From: Methylotenera oryzisoli
GTDB lineage: Bacteria > Pseudomonadota > Gammaproteobacteria > Burkholderiales > Methylophilaceae
Direction: 5' to 3'
Assembly (NCBI RefSeq): GCF_004661485.1
Contig: NZ_PQVH01000013.1
Span: forward strand, 119,659-183,658
Length of the DNA: 64,000 nucleotides
Part shown: positions 50,049 through 58,983 of the stretch, piece by piece
How the letters are laid out: the number at the start of each line of letters is the position of its first letter
How positions within the stretch are numbered: the first letter of the stretch is position 1
Position numbers and translations under genes: made by a program
The notes under the pieces: generated by a model
What the model saw: only the letters and a program-made list of their open reading frames with translations
What the model was told of the DNA's origin: nothing
Databases searched by the model: none

Positions 50049-52913
50049 CTAACTAACTTTTGCAGCTTCTGCTTTTTTACCGGCAAAAGCAATTTGCGCT
50101 TCACTAAATGTTTTGTAGTGTTTTTGCCAATCAGACAACTGGCTAACACGTGACACTTGCACCGCGGTTACCTTAAACTCAGGGCAGTTGGTTGCCCAGT
50201 CTGAGTTGTCAGTGGTAATCACGTTGGCACCAGACTCCGGATGGTGGAAGGTTGTGTAAACCACACCCGCTTGTACGCGGTCTGTAATTTTGGCGCGCAG
50301 TACGGTCTCACCCGCACGGCTCACAATACCTACCCAATCACCCTCTTTAATACCGCGCTCTTCTGCGTCATGTGGATGAACTTCCAAAATATCTTCTGCA
50401 TGCCAAGCAGTATTATGCGTTCTACGTGTTTGCGCACCCACATTGTATTGAGACAAAATACGACCCGTAGTCAGAATCAATGGGAATTTAGCATTGACTT
50501 TCTCAGTGGTTGGCACGTACTGGGTAATAAAGAACTTACCTTTACCACGCACAAACTCGTCGATATGCATGATCGGCGTGCCATCAGGATGCTCATCATC
50601 GCATGGCCACTGTACGCTGCCCATTTCATCTAGCTTCTTGAAGCTTACACCACGGAATGTAGGCGTTAACGCAGCAATCTCATCCATAATTTCTGAAGCG
50701 TGGCTGTAGTGCATTGGATAACCTAATGCCTCAGAAAGTTTGGTGGTAACTTCCCAATCCTCATAACCATTTTTTGGACGCATCACTCTACGTACAGGTG
50801 AAATACGACGCTCAGCATTGGTAAACGTACCACTCTTCTCTAGGAATGAAGCACCTGGGAAGAACACGTGCGCAAACATTGCCGTTTCGTTCAGGAACAA
50901 GTCTTGAACAATCACGCACTCCATATTTTCTAATGAGTGAGTTACGTGTTGTGTGTTTGGATCTGACTGAACAATATCCTCGCCAACACAGTACAGACCT
51001 TTGAAATTACCTTCACCAGCTTCGTCCAACATATTTGGAATACGTAAGCCTGGCTCTTTGCTTAAAGGTCTACCCCAAGCTGATTCAAACAAGGCACGTG
51101 TTGTATCATCTGCTACGTGGCGGTAACCTGGGAACTCATGCGGCATAGAACCCATATCACATGAACCTTGCACGTTGTTTTGACCTCGCAACGGGTTTAC
51201 ACCTACGCCTTCACGGCCAAGGTTAGCAGTAGCCATCGCCAAGTTAGCAATACCCATCACTGTAGTAGAGCCTTGGCTGTGCTCAGTAACACCTAGGCCA
51301 TAATAAATCGCGGCATCGCCGCCTGTAGCGTACATACGTGCTGCAGCGCGCATCGTTTCTGCATCCACACCCAATTCATCAGCAAGTGCTTCAGGCGAAT
51401 TTTCTGGCTTAGCCACAAAATCACGCCATTCTGCGAATGAATCCCACTCGCAACGCTCTTTAACGAACGCCTCTTGCACCAAACCTTCCGTCACAATTAC
51501 ATGTGCTAAGGCTGAAACCAAGGCAACGTTTGTACCTGGACGCAATTTGAGGTGGTAATCCGCACGAATATGTGGGGAGTTCGCAACCAAGTCAATTTCA
51601 CGCGGGTCAGCAATAATAAGCTTTGCACCTTCACGTAAACGGCGTTTCATTTGTGACGCAAATACAGGGTGACCATCCGTTGGGTTAGCACCGATAATGA
51701 AAATCACATCTGAATGCATTACTGAGTCAAAGGTTTGCGTACCTGCAGACTCACCTAGCGTTTGTTTTAAACCATAGCCGGTTGGGCTGTGACAAACACG
51801 CGCACAAGTATCTACGTTATTTACGCCAAATACTGCGCGAATTAATTTCTGCGTTACATAAACTTCTTCATTGGTGCAACGTGATGACGTAATACCACCA
51901 ATTGCATCGCTGCCATATTGTTTCTGAATACGGGTTAGCTCGCTCGCTGCGTAGTTAATTGCCTCATCCCAACCCACTTGTTGCCAAGGGTCTTTGATGC
52001 TCTTACGAATCATCGGTGTAGTGATGCGGTCTTTATGTGTTGCATAACCCCATGCGAAACGGCCTTTTACACAAGAGTGACCATGGTTAGCGCCGCCGTT
52101 TTTAGTTGGCGTCATGCGAACAACTTCCTCGCCTTTCATTTCCGCATCAAAGCTACAACCCACGCCGCAATATGCACAGGTAGTTGTTACGCTGTGCTCT
52201 GGCGTACCGGCTTCAATCACGGTTTTTTCTATCAAGGTAGCTGTTGGGCAAGCTTGCACACAAGCACCGCAAGAAACGCACTCTGACTCTAAGAAGTCTT
52301 TATTGCCGGCAGAGACTTTAGATTCAAAACCGCGACCAGAGATAGTTAGCGCGAATGTACCTTGCGTTTCCTCACAAGCACGTACGCAACGTGAACACAC
52401 AATACATTTGCTAGGGTCAAAAGTGAAGTATGGGTTGCTTTCATCTTTGACTGAAGCTAAATGGTTCTCACCGTCATATCCATAACGCACTTCACGCAGA
52501 CCTACTGCACCAGCCATGTCTTGCAGCTCACAGTCGCCGTTAGTTGCACAAGTGAGGCAATCTAATGGATGGTCTGAAATGTAAAGCTCCATCGTGCCAC
52601 GGCGAATGTCAGCAAGTTTTGGCGTCTGCGTATGCACTTTAAGGCCTTCAGCAACCGGCGTTGTACATGAGGCAGGATAGCCACGACGACCTTCAATCTC
52701 CACCAAACACAAACGACATGAACCAAACGGCTCTAGGCTATCGGTTGCACATAATTTAGGCACCATTACACCCGCAACTGCCGCCGCATGCATGATAGAG
52801 ACGCCATCAGGTACTGTGATTTCTCTGTCATCTATCGTCAGCGTCACTTGCTTTGCCGATTGACTTTTAGGGGTGCCGTAGTCGATGCTCGAATTGTATT
52901 TAATTTCGTCCAT
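50049..52913 (-). CDS. fdsA: NAD-dependent formate dehydrogenase, alpha (catalytic) subunit
   Basis: Oxidises formate to CO2 at a bis-MGD molybdenum centre; soluble, 954 residues. Iron-sulfur sites in order: a ferredoxin-like 2Fe-2S domain (GSCRLCLVEIEGRRGYPASC), the His/Cys site HPLDCLTCATNGDCELQ, two 4Fe-4S sites (CIVCSRCVRACEE and CVSCGACVQACPTA), then CAYCGVGC at the start of the molybdopterin domain. The Mo ligand is Cys374 in ARVCHSPTGYG, so this is a cysteine and not a selenocysteine enzyme. Electrons pass to FdsB. The stop TAG is in frame with fdhD. Confidence 0.97.
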   Translation of the reverse strand: MDEIKYNSSIDYGTPKSQSAKQVTLTIDDREITVPDGVSIMHAAAVAGVMVPKLCATDSLEPFGSCRLCLVEIEGRRGYPASCTTPVAEGLKVHTQTPKLADIRRGTMELYISDHPLDCLTCATNGDCELQDMAGAVGLREVRYGYDGENHLASVKDESNPYFTFDPSKCIVCSRCVRACEETQGTFALTISGRGFESKVSAGNKDFLESECVSCGACVQACPTATLIEKTVIEAGTPEHSVTTTCAYCGVGCSFDAEMKGEEVVRMTPTKNGGANHGHSCVKGRFAWGYATHKDRITTPMIRKSIKDPWQQVGWDEAINYAASELTRIQKQYGSDAIGGITSSRCTNEEVYVTQKLIRAVFGVNNVDTCARVCHSPTGYGLKQTLGESAGTQTFDSVMHSDVIFIIGANPTDGHPVFASQMKRRLREGAKLIIADPREIDLVANSPHIRADYHLKLRPGTNVALVSALAHVIVTEGLVQEAFVKERCEWDSFAEWRDFVAKPENSPEALADELGVDAETMRAAARMYATGGDAAIYYGLGVTEHSQGSTTVMGIANLAMATANLGREGVGVNPLRGQNNVQGSCDMGSMPHEFPGYRHVADDTTRALFESAWGRPLSKEPGLRIPNMLDEAGEGNFKGLYCVGEDIVQSDPNTQHVTHSLENMECVIVQDLFLNETAMFAHVFFPGASFLEKSGTFTNAERRISPVRRVMRPKNGYEDWEVTTKLSEALGYPMHYSHASEIMDEIAALTPTFRGVSFKKLDEMGSVQWPCDDEHPDGTPIMHIDEFVRGKGKFFITQYVPTTEKVNAKFPLILTTGRILSQYNVGAQTRRTHNTAWHAEDILEVHPHDAEERGIKEGDWVGIVSRAGETVLRAKITDRVQAGVVYTTFHHPESGANVITTDNSDWATNCPEFKVTAVQVSRVSQLSDWQKHYKTFSEAQIAFAGKKAEAAKVS

Positions 52914-52922
52914 TATTCTCTC

Positions 52923-54476
52923 CTAACCCACTTGCGTTTCAGCAGGTAGTCCAAAGTCTTGCGGGAAGTGATTTAGTGCACTAAGTACTGGGTAAGGGGT
53001 CATGCCGCCAAGTGCGCACAGTGAACCGTTTAGCATGGTGTCACTTAAATCGCGTACTAACTGAATATTTTTAGCGTGGTCTTTACCTGATCGGATCTTA
53101 TCAATCACCTCAACACCGCGTGTTGAACCGATACGACAAGGAGTACATTTACCACAAGACTCAACGGCACAGAACTCAAATGCATAACGTGCCATTTTTG
53201 ACATATCCACCGTATCGTCAAATGCAACAATACCGCCGTGACCGAGCACCGCCCAAATCTTAGTAAATTCCTCGTAGTCTAAAGGTGTGTCAAACTGACT
53301 CTCGGGCAAGAATGCACCTAAAGGCCCGCCTACCTGCACCGCACGGATAGGCTTACCGCTCGCGGAGCCGCCGCCAAAGTCATATAACAACTCACGCAAA
53401 GTTGCACCAAACGCCAACTCGACCAAGCCATTATGTTTAAGATTACCAGCCAACTGAATTGGCAGCGTGCCACGTGAGCGACCCATGCCGTAATCAGCAT
53501 AGAATTGTGCGCCCTTATCTAAAATAATCGGCACTGAAGCCAGTGAAATGACATTGTTGACGACCGTTGGTTTACCAAACAGACCTTCAATTGCTGGTAG
53601 TGGCGGTTTAAAGCGTACCAAACCACGCTTACCTTCCAAGCTCTCTAGCAATGAGGTTTCTTCACCACAGACATAAGCACCGGCAGCACGGCGTACTTCC
53701 AAGTGGAAAGCTTTGCCGCTACCTAAAACATCATCACCTAAGTAACCCGCTTTATTCGCGGCTTCAATCGCTTCGTTAAGTGCCACTAGTGCATGTGGAT
53801 ATTCTGAACGCAGGTATATATAACCTTGTGTAGCGCCTACAGCAACACCTGCAATCGTCATACCCTCAATCAGCACGAAAGGATCGCCTTCCATAATCAT
53901 GCGGTCTGAGTATGTGCCTGAATCGCCTTCATCGGCATTACACACCACGTATTTCTGTTCTGATACACAGCCTAGTACGGTATTCCACTTAATACCAGTT
54001 GGGAATGCTGCGCCACCACGGCCACGCAAGCCTGAGTCGGTCACAGCTTTAACGATTTCAGCACCGCTAAGTTTTAGTGCGTTTTTCAGGCCTTTGTAAC
54101 CATCATGTGCAATGTAGTCATCCAGTGACACAGGATTTGTTACACCGACACGTGCAAACGTTAAACGCTGCTGCTTTTTGAGCCAGTCGATTTCTTCCGT
54201 TAAGCCCAAATTTAAAGCGTGCGGTTTGGCGTTGATAAAATCAGCATCAAATAGTGAAGGTACGTCTTTAACTTTTACGGGGCCATAAGCAACACGGCCA
54301 TTAGGGGTGGATACCTCCACCATAGTTTCCAGCCAATACAGGCCACGAGAACCATTACGTACAATTTCTATGTCCAAACCACGGTTTTTAGCTTCTGCGG
54401 CAATCGCAACTGCCACTTTTTCTGCGCCCACTGACAAAGCACTAGAGTCGCGTGGAATATAAATCTTTGTTGTCAT
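52923..54476 (-). CDS. fdsB: NAD-dependent formate dehydrogenase, beta (diaphorase) subunit
   Basis: Carries FMN and a 4Fe-4S cluster and reduces NAD+; 517 residues. After a thioredoxin-like N-terminal domain comes a NuoF-like core: [19 protein letters not shown] binds [29 protein letters not shown], and [19 protein letters not shown] holds three of the cluster cysteines. It ends nine bases before fdsA and overlaps fdsG by ATGA. Confidence 0.97.
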   Translation of the reverse strand: MTTKIYIPRDSSALSVGAEKVAVAIAAEAKNRGLDIEIVRNGSRGLYWLETMVEVSTPNGRVAYGPVKVKDVPSLFDADFINAKPHALNLGLTEEIDWLKKQQRLTFARVGVTNPVSLDDYIAHDGYKGLKNALKLSGAEIVKAVTDSGLRGRGGAAFPTGIKWNTVLGCVSEQKYVVCNADEGDSGTYSDRMIMEGDPFVLIEGMTIAGVAVGATQGYIYLRSEYPHALVALNEAIEAANKAGYLGDDVLGSGKAFHLEVRRAAGAYVCGEETSLLESLEGKRGLVRFKPPLPAIEGLFGKPTVVNNVISLASVPIILDKGAQFYADYGMGRSRGTLPIQLAGNLKHNGLVELAFGATLRELLYDFGGGSASGKPIRAVQVGGPLGAFLPESQFDTPLDYEEFTKIWAVLGHGGIVAFDDTVDMSKMARYAFEFCAVESCGKCTPCRIGSTRGVEVIDKIRSGKDHAKNIQLVRDLSDTMLNGSLCALGGMTPYPVLSALNHFPQDFGLPAETQVG

Positions 54477-54955
54477 GCTTTTGCCTCCGCAATCAATGCA
54501 TCTAAATCCGATGGAGACACTCGACCATAAATCTCATCGTTCATCATCACAGAAGGTGACAATGCACAGTTACCCAAGCAATACACGGCCTCTAGGGTAA
54601 TCGCGTTATCCGCTGTGGTTTGGTGATAATCAATGCCCAGGCATTTCTTCGCATGCGCTTCCAATGCTTCACTACCCATAGACTGGCATGACTCCGCACG
54701 ACAGATCTGCATGACATTGCGGCCGGGTTTATGTGTTCTAAAGTGATGGTAGAATGTAACCACGCCATGCACTTCTGCTACGGACAAAGCCAGCGCTTTA
54801 GATATCTGCGGATAGGCAGACTCAGGCACATAACCTAGATTGTCTTGGATCGCATGCAACAAAGGCATCAATGCGCCGGGACGATGTTGGTGTTCGGTAA
54901 TTAAGCGACTAATTAACGCATCAGCATCTTCTAGTGGTGTATTTGAATCAAGCAA
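54473..54955 (-). CDS. fdsG: NAD-dependent formate dehydrogenase, gamma subunit
   Basis: NuoE-like 2Fe-2S protein of 160 residues, first gene of the operon. The cysteines are in [14 protein letters not shown] and [20 protein letters not shown], the usual Cys-x4-Cys and Cys-x3-Cys arrangement. It passes electrons within the FdsBG diaphorase module. Divergent from moaA across 114 bases that hold a tandem repeat. Confidence 0.96.
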   Translation of the reverse strand: MLDSNTPLEDADALISRLITEHQHRPGALMPLLHAIQDNLGYVPESAYPQISKALALSVAEVHGVVTFYHHFRTHKPGRNVMQICRAESCQSMGSEALEAHAKKCLGIDYHQTTADNAITLEAVYCLGNCALSPSVMMNDEIYGRVSPSDLDALIAEAKA

Positions 54956-55000
54956 GCTAATATCTCCAAAGCAACTATTATGACGATACTACAATCCTAC

Positions 55001-55044
55001 TATAATATTAATGTAAAATGTTAATGAAATGTAAAATGCTAATA
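55001..55044. promoter_or_regulatory. tandem repeat and TATAAT in the fdsG-moaA divergent gap
   Basis: AATGTAAAATGTTAAT (55010-55025) and AATGTAAAATGCTAAT (55028-55043) are direct repeats differing at one base, 18 bases apart. A perfect TATAAT (55001-55006) points toward moaA just before them, so the repeats would cover its transcription start. Read from the other strand each repeat holds TTTACA, a -35-like word that could serve fdsG. A shared regulator site for enzyme and cofactor genes is plausible but inferred. Confidence 0.55.
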
Positions 55045-55069
55045 GATACGACAACTCGGGACTTAAAAA

Positions 55070-56083
55070 GTGCCTGACTCAACATCCAATTACCCAGACA
55101 AGCTGATTGACCAATTTGGCCGTCAGGTTGACTACATTCGGCTTTCTATCACAGACCGCTGTGATTTTAGGTGCACGTATTGCATGGCTGAAGAAATGAC
55201 ATTTCTGCCACGCGACGAAGTGCTCAGTTTAGAAGAGTGCTTCCGTCTGGTAAAAGCGTTTGTGCAATTAGGTGTGACCAAGGTACGCATCACGGGCGGC
55301 GAGCCACTAGTGCGTAAAAACGCACTATGGTTATTTGAAGAAGTGGGCAAACTTGAAAAGCTAAAAGAGTTAGTGCTTACCACCAACGGCAGTCAATTAG
55401 AGAAGCAAGCCATCGGCCTAAAACAAGCGGGCGTTAAGCGTATTAACATCAGCTTAGATAGCTTAAACAGCGAACGCTTTAAAAAAATCACACGCACTGG
55501 CGAGCTAGACAAAGTACTGCGCGGCATACAGGCTGCCAAGCAAGCCGGTTTTGACAATATCAAACTCAACACTGTCCTCATGCGTGGCACCAACGACGAT
55601 GAAGCAGAGGCGCTCGTTGACTTTGCCATCAAGCAAGCCATTGATATTTCTTTTATTGAAGAAATGCCATTAGGTGAAGTTGACCATACACGGGAGTCTA
55701 CTTTCGTCAGCAACGCAGAAACCCTCAAAACCCTGCAAAATAAGTACGCACTGACTGCCAGCACCGTCAGCACAGGTGGTCCTGCACGCTACTGGCGCGT
55801 TGCCGATAGCAACACAAAAATTGGATTCATTTCACCGCACTCGCACAATTTCTGCGAGGCATGCAATCGCGTGCGCATTACTTGCAAAGGCGAGCTATTT
55901 CTTTGCCTAGGACAAGAAGACAAAGTGGATCTTATGCCACTATTGCGCAACCACCCTAACGATGACCAGCCATTAATTCAGGCCATTCTTGATAGCATGT
56001 CGATAAAACCTAAAGGCCATGATTTTGATTTGCAACGTGCCAAGCCTGCGGTGGTAAGATTCATGTCACATACTGGCGGCTAA
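55070..56083 (+). CDS. moaA: GTP 3',8-cyclase MoaA
   Basis: Radical-SAM enzyme of 337 residues for the first step of molybdenum cofactor synthesis. The SAM cluster cysteines are Cys31, Cys35 and Cys38 in RCDFRCTYCMAEE. The C-terminal cluster is in FCEACNRVRITCKGELFLCL. The protein ends in Gly-Gly, as MoaA needs for activity. The start is GTG. Its stop is followed with no gap by mobA. moaC, the partner of this step, is not in the window. Confidence 0.97.
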   Translation: MPDSTSNYPDKLIDQFGRQVDYIRLSITDRCDFRCTYCMAEEMTFLPRDEVLSLEECFRLVKAFVQLGVTKVRITGGEPLVRKNALWLFEEVGKLEKLKELVLTTNGSQLEKQAIGLKQAGVKRINISLDSLNSERFKKITRTGELDKVLRGIQAAKQAGFDNIKLNTVLMRGTNDDEAEALVDFAIKQAIDISFIEEMPLGEVDHTRESTFVSNAETLKTLQNKYALTASTVSTGGPARYWRVADSNTKIGFISPHSHNFCEACNRVRITCKGELFLCLGQEDKVDLMPLLRNHPNDDQPLIQAILDSMSIKPKGHDFDLQRAKPAVVRFMSHTGG

Positions 56084-56680
56084 GTGTCGGTTTCAGCGCT
56101 CATTCTTGCCGGCGGACGGGCCACACGCATGGGCGGTGTTGACAAGGGTTTAGTGCAGTTTCAGTCCCAACCGCTCATCCAGCATGTTATCTCCAGACTT
56201 GCACCACAAGTCGATGAAATTATGATTAATGCAAACCGCGAATTAGCGTACTACAACACGCTAGGTTACCGCGTATTGCAAGATGAAGTCGCAGATTTCG
56301 CAGGGCCTTTGGCCGGGATGCAGCTTGGGCTCAAGCACGCAAGCCATGATTTGGTACTATTCACACCATGCGACTCACCGTTACTCCCGACCGATTTGGT
56401 ACAGAAACTCAAAGCTGGATTATTGCAAGCTAATGCAGATATTGCCGTAGCAAGTTGTGGCAGCAACAATCATCCTGTATTTTGCCTATGCAAGAAAACA
56501 CTACTCCCCAGCCTCCATCACTTTCTCGCCCAAGGCAACAGAAAAGTACAGGCATGGCAGAAAAGTCAGCATTACATAGAGGTGGATTTTGGTGATGACA
56601 ATGACGCATTTGAAAATTTAAATAGCCCAGATGACATAATCAAATTAGAATCAAAACTGGCAAAAGCTCACGTTGATTAA
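56084..56680 (+). CDS. mobA: molybdenum cofactor guanylyltransferase
   Basis: Adds GMP to molybdopterin to give the guanine dinucleotide form used by formate dehydrogenase; 198 residues. LILAGGRATRMGGVDKGLVQ is the GTP-binding loop, VLQDEVADFAGPLAGMQLGL and LFTPCDSPLLPTDLV follow with the metal-binding Asp, and the C terminus has NLNSPDD. The GTG start directly abuts the moaA stop, so translation is coupled. Confidence 0.95.
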   Translation: MSVSALILAGGRATRMGGVDKGLVQFQSQPLIQHVISRLAPQVDEIMINANRELAYYNTLGYRVLQDEVADFAGPLAGMQLGLKHASHDLVLFTPCDSPLLPTDLVQKLKAGLLQANADIAVASCGSNNHPVFCLCKKTLLPSLHHFLAQGNRKVQAWQKSQHYIEVDFGDDNDAFENLNSPDDIIKLESKLAKAHVD

Positions 56681-56788
56681 AGCAACAGTGCTATAGATGT
56701 TGCCGATTTATCTGTAAGACCTAACCAATTCTTTTAACGTAGTAAACTAAACTGTTAACGTTCAATACATACGCAACCCCACATCCAC

Positions 56789-58063
56789 ATGACTAGCGAC
56801 ACATCACTCCAAACCTTAGCCAACAATCCCAGCTGCATGGATGATTACGACCCTAACGCCATGCACGTAGCAAAAGCCCGTGAGTATATTCAGCAGCTCT
56901 TAAATCCGGTGTCTGAAGCCGAAACACTGCTGTTGCACGATAGTCTGGGGCGCGTGCTGGCAGCAGACATCACGTCACCAGCCAACGTGCCAAATTATGA
57001 CAACTCGGCAATGGATGGTTACGCACTTAAAACCAGCGACATCGCCACACCACGCCTCAAGGTGGTGGGAACTGCATTTGCTGGGAAAGCATTTGATGGC
57101 ACGGTAAGCGATGGGCAGTGCGTCAGAATCATGACCGGCGCTGCCATGCCTGCCGGCACCGATACGGTTGTCGTGCAAGAAAAAACTGTCACCGACGGCG
57201 AGTTCATTAACATTAGCGAAGCACCCAAACCACAGGCGAATGTACGCTATGCAGGAGAAGATTTAAAGCTAGGACAAAACGTACTGAGCAGAGGCCACCT
57301 CATGCGCCCTGCGGATTTAGGCTTAATCGCATCGCTAGGGATTGCAGAAGTACAAGCTTACCGAAAATTAAAAGTCGCATTCTTTTCTACTGGAGATGAA
57401 CTGGTCGGCTTAGGACACCCCCTTAAAACTGGGCAAGTTTACGACAGCAACCGCTACACACTGTTTGGCATGCTAACTAGGCTTGGTGTAGAAGTAATCG
57501 ACATGGGCGCAATCGCAGACGACCCGATACAGCTTGAAGCAACGCTACTTAACGCCACACAACAAGCGGATGTAGTTATCACTAGCGGCGGCGTCTCTGT
57601 AGGTGAGGCCGACTACATGAAACTGCTGCTGGCCAAACATGGCCAAGTCATGTTCTGGAAAGTGTCCATGAAACCAGGGAGACCACTCGCTTACGGCAAG
57701 GTGGGTAATGCACACTACTTTGGACTTCCTGGCAACCCAGTGGCGGTGATGGTCACGTTTTACCAATTTGTACGAGACGCTTTGCTGAGGCTAATGGGTC
57801 AATCCACCCCAGTACCGTTACCCATGTTTTCAGTACAGTGCACACAGGCAATTAAAAAACTGACAGGCCGTACAGAGTTCCAGCGCGGTATATTATTTAC
57901 TGACACTGACGGTGTATGGCGTGTAAAACCAACTGGTGCACAAGGCTCAGCCCTATTAAGCTCCATGTCATTAGCCAATTGCTTTATTGTGCTAGACGAC
58001 ACGGTTGGCAATCTGGATGCCGGAGCAACAGTCCAAGTTCAGATGTTAGATGGTATTATCTAA
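56789..58063 (+). CDS. moeA: molybdopterin molybdenumtransferase
   Basis: Inserts molybdate into adenylated molybdopterin; 424 residues. NVPNYDNSAMDGYALKTSDI and RIMTGAAMPAGTDTVVVQEK are MoeA domain motifs. VYDSNRYTLFGMLTRLGVEV and ITSGGVSVGEADYMK form the MPT-binding domain, and GLPGNPVAVMVTF completes the site. It follows mobA after 108 bases. With fdhD and mobA it supplies the formate dehydrogenase cofactor. Confidence 0.96.
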   Translation: MTSDTSLQTLANNPSCMDDYDPNAMHVAKAREYIQQLLNPVSEAETLLLHDSLGRVLAADITSPANVPNYDNSAMDGYALKTSDIATPRLKVVGTAFAGKAFDGTVSDGQCVRIMTGAAMPAGTDTVVVQEKTVTDGEFINISEAPKPQANVRYAGEDLKLGQNVLSRGHLMRPADLGLIASLGIAEVQAYRKLKVAFFSTGDELVGLGHPLKTGQVYDSNRYTLFGMLTRLGVEVIDMGAIADDPIQLEATLLNATQQADVVITSGGVSVGEADYMKLLLAKHGQVMFWKVSMKPGRPLAYGKVGNAHYFGLPGNPVAVMVTFYQFVRDALLRLMGQSTPVPLPMFSVQCTQAIKKLTGRTEFQRGILFTDTDGVWRVKPTGAQGSALLSSMSLANCFIVLDDTVGNLDAGATVQVQMLDGII

Positions 58064-58151
58064 CATCATATTTATTAAGTTGAGTGAGCGTTAAATAAAT
58101 CATGCATGATATGAACAATAAGCAAAGTACAATCCTCCAAAACAGCACCCT

Positions 58152-58178
58152 AGCAATCAGGATTGCTTGTTGTATAAT
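58152..58178 (+). promoter_or_regulatory. inverted repeat and -10 element upstream of tonB
   Basis: AGCAATC (58152-58158) and GATTGCT (58161-58167) form a perfect 7-base inverted repeat with a two-base centre. TATAAT lies at 58173-58178. The repeat covers the -35 region, where a dimeric repressor or activator could act. It does not resemble a Fur box. Confidence 0.45.
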
Positions 58179-58225
58179 TTCGTGTCATTTTTAACCAACA
58201 CCCAATCAATCAGGTCTTTTTTTCT

Positions 58226-58966
58226 TTGAACTTCGCGGCAACTCAGCCCTCTTTAAAGGGACACACCATCGTATGGGCAATTATTTGCTCAATGCTGTTG
58301 CATGGTTTGCTCATACTGATTATCCCCAACATTCATTTTGATGCTGTACAAATGCCTGAGGTTTTAGAAATTCAATTAGTTAAACAGCCGGCACCAACCC
58401 CGCCTGCACCACCACAACCTGCTCAACCGCCTGCTGAAGTTGTCGAACCACAAACTAAAAGCATCCCCAAACCGACCCCTAAGCCAGTTGTAAAGCAGAC
58501 ACCCAGCCCTATCGTTCAAGAGGCTAGACCAATCACAGAGACGCCAATCACCACAGTAGCACCAGAGGTCATTGCAGTTAAACCGGCACCGGAACGTCCA
58601 GCACCAACGCACACTCAGCCAGTTGCTGAGCCTGTCAAAGAAACACCGCCCATGCCTAGTCAGGCCGAAATTGACAACGCTACAGGGCGTTATGGCAACT
58701 CACTATGGAATGCCATCAGCAAGCATAAAAAATACCCCAAAATTGCCCAGATGCGCGGCTGGCAAGGTGAGGCCATTGTTGAGCTAGAGCTTGATGGCAG
58801 CGGCAAATTAAAATCAAAAAAGATTACGCAATCTAGTGGTTATGAAGTATTAGATAAACAAGCACTGGAAATGGTGGAAAAAGCCGTCCCATTCCCGACA
58901 CCGCCAGAAGCATTACGTAACAGCAATTTCACGATTGTGATTCCCGTACCATTTAAGCTCGAATAA
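58226..58966 (+). CDS. TonB-family energy transducer
   Basis: Inner-membrane protein of 246 residues that would transmit proton-motive force to outer-membrane receptors. One membrane helix (about 15-33, IVWAIICSMLLHGLLILII) is followed by a long Pro-rich periplasmic arm (about 50-150). The TonB C-terminal domain begins near 165 (KYPKIAQMRGWQGEAIVELE, VEKAVPFPTPPEAL). The TTG start is chosen because the helix needs the upstream residues and CAGG lies before it. No exbB or exbD adjoins. The histidine kinase follows after 17 bases. Confidence 0.88.
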   Translation: MNFAATQPSLKGHTIVWAIICSMLLHGLLILIIPNIHFDAVQMPEVLEIQLVKQPAPTPPAPPQPAQPPAEVVEPQTKSIPKPTPKPVVKQTPSPIVQEARPITETPITTVAPEVIAVKPAPERPAPTHTQPVAEPVKETPPMPSQAEIDNATGRYGNSLWNAISKHKKYPKIAQMRGWQGEAIVELELDGSGKLKSKKITQSSGYEVLDKQALEMVEKAVPFPTPPEALRNSNFTIVIPVPFKLE

Positions 58967-58983
58967 TCACCAAACCTACTGCT

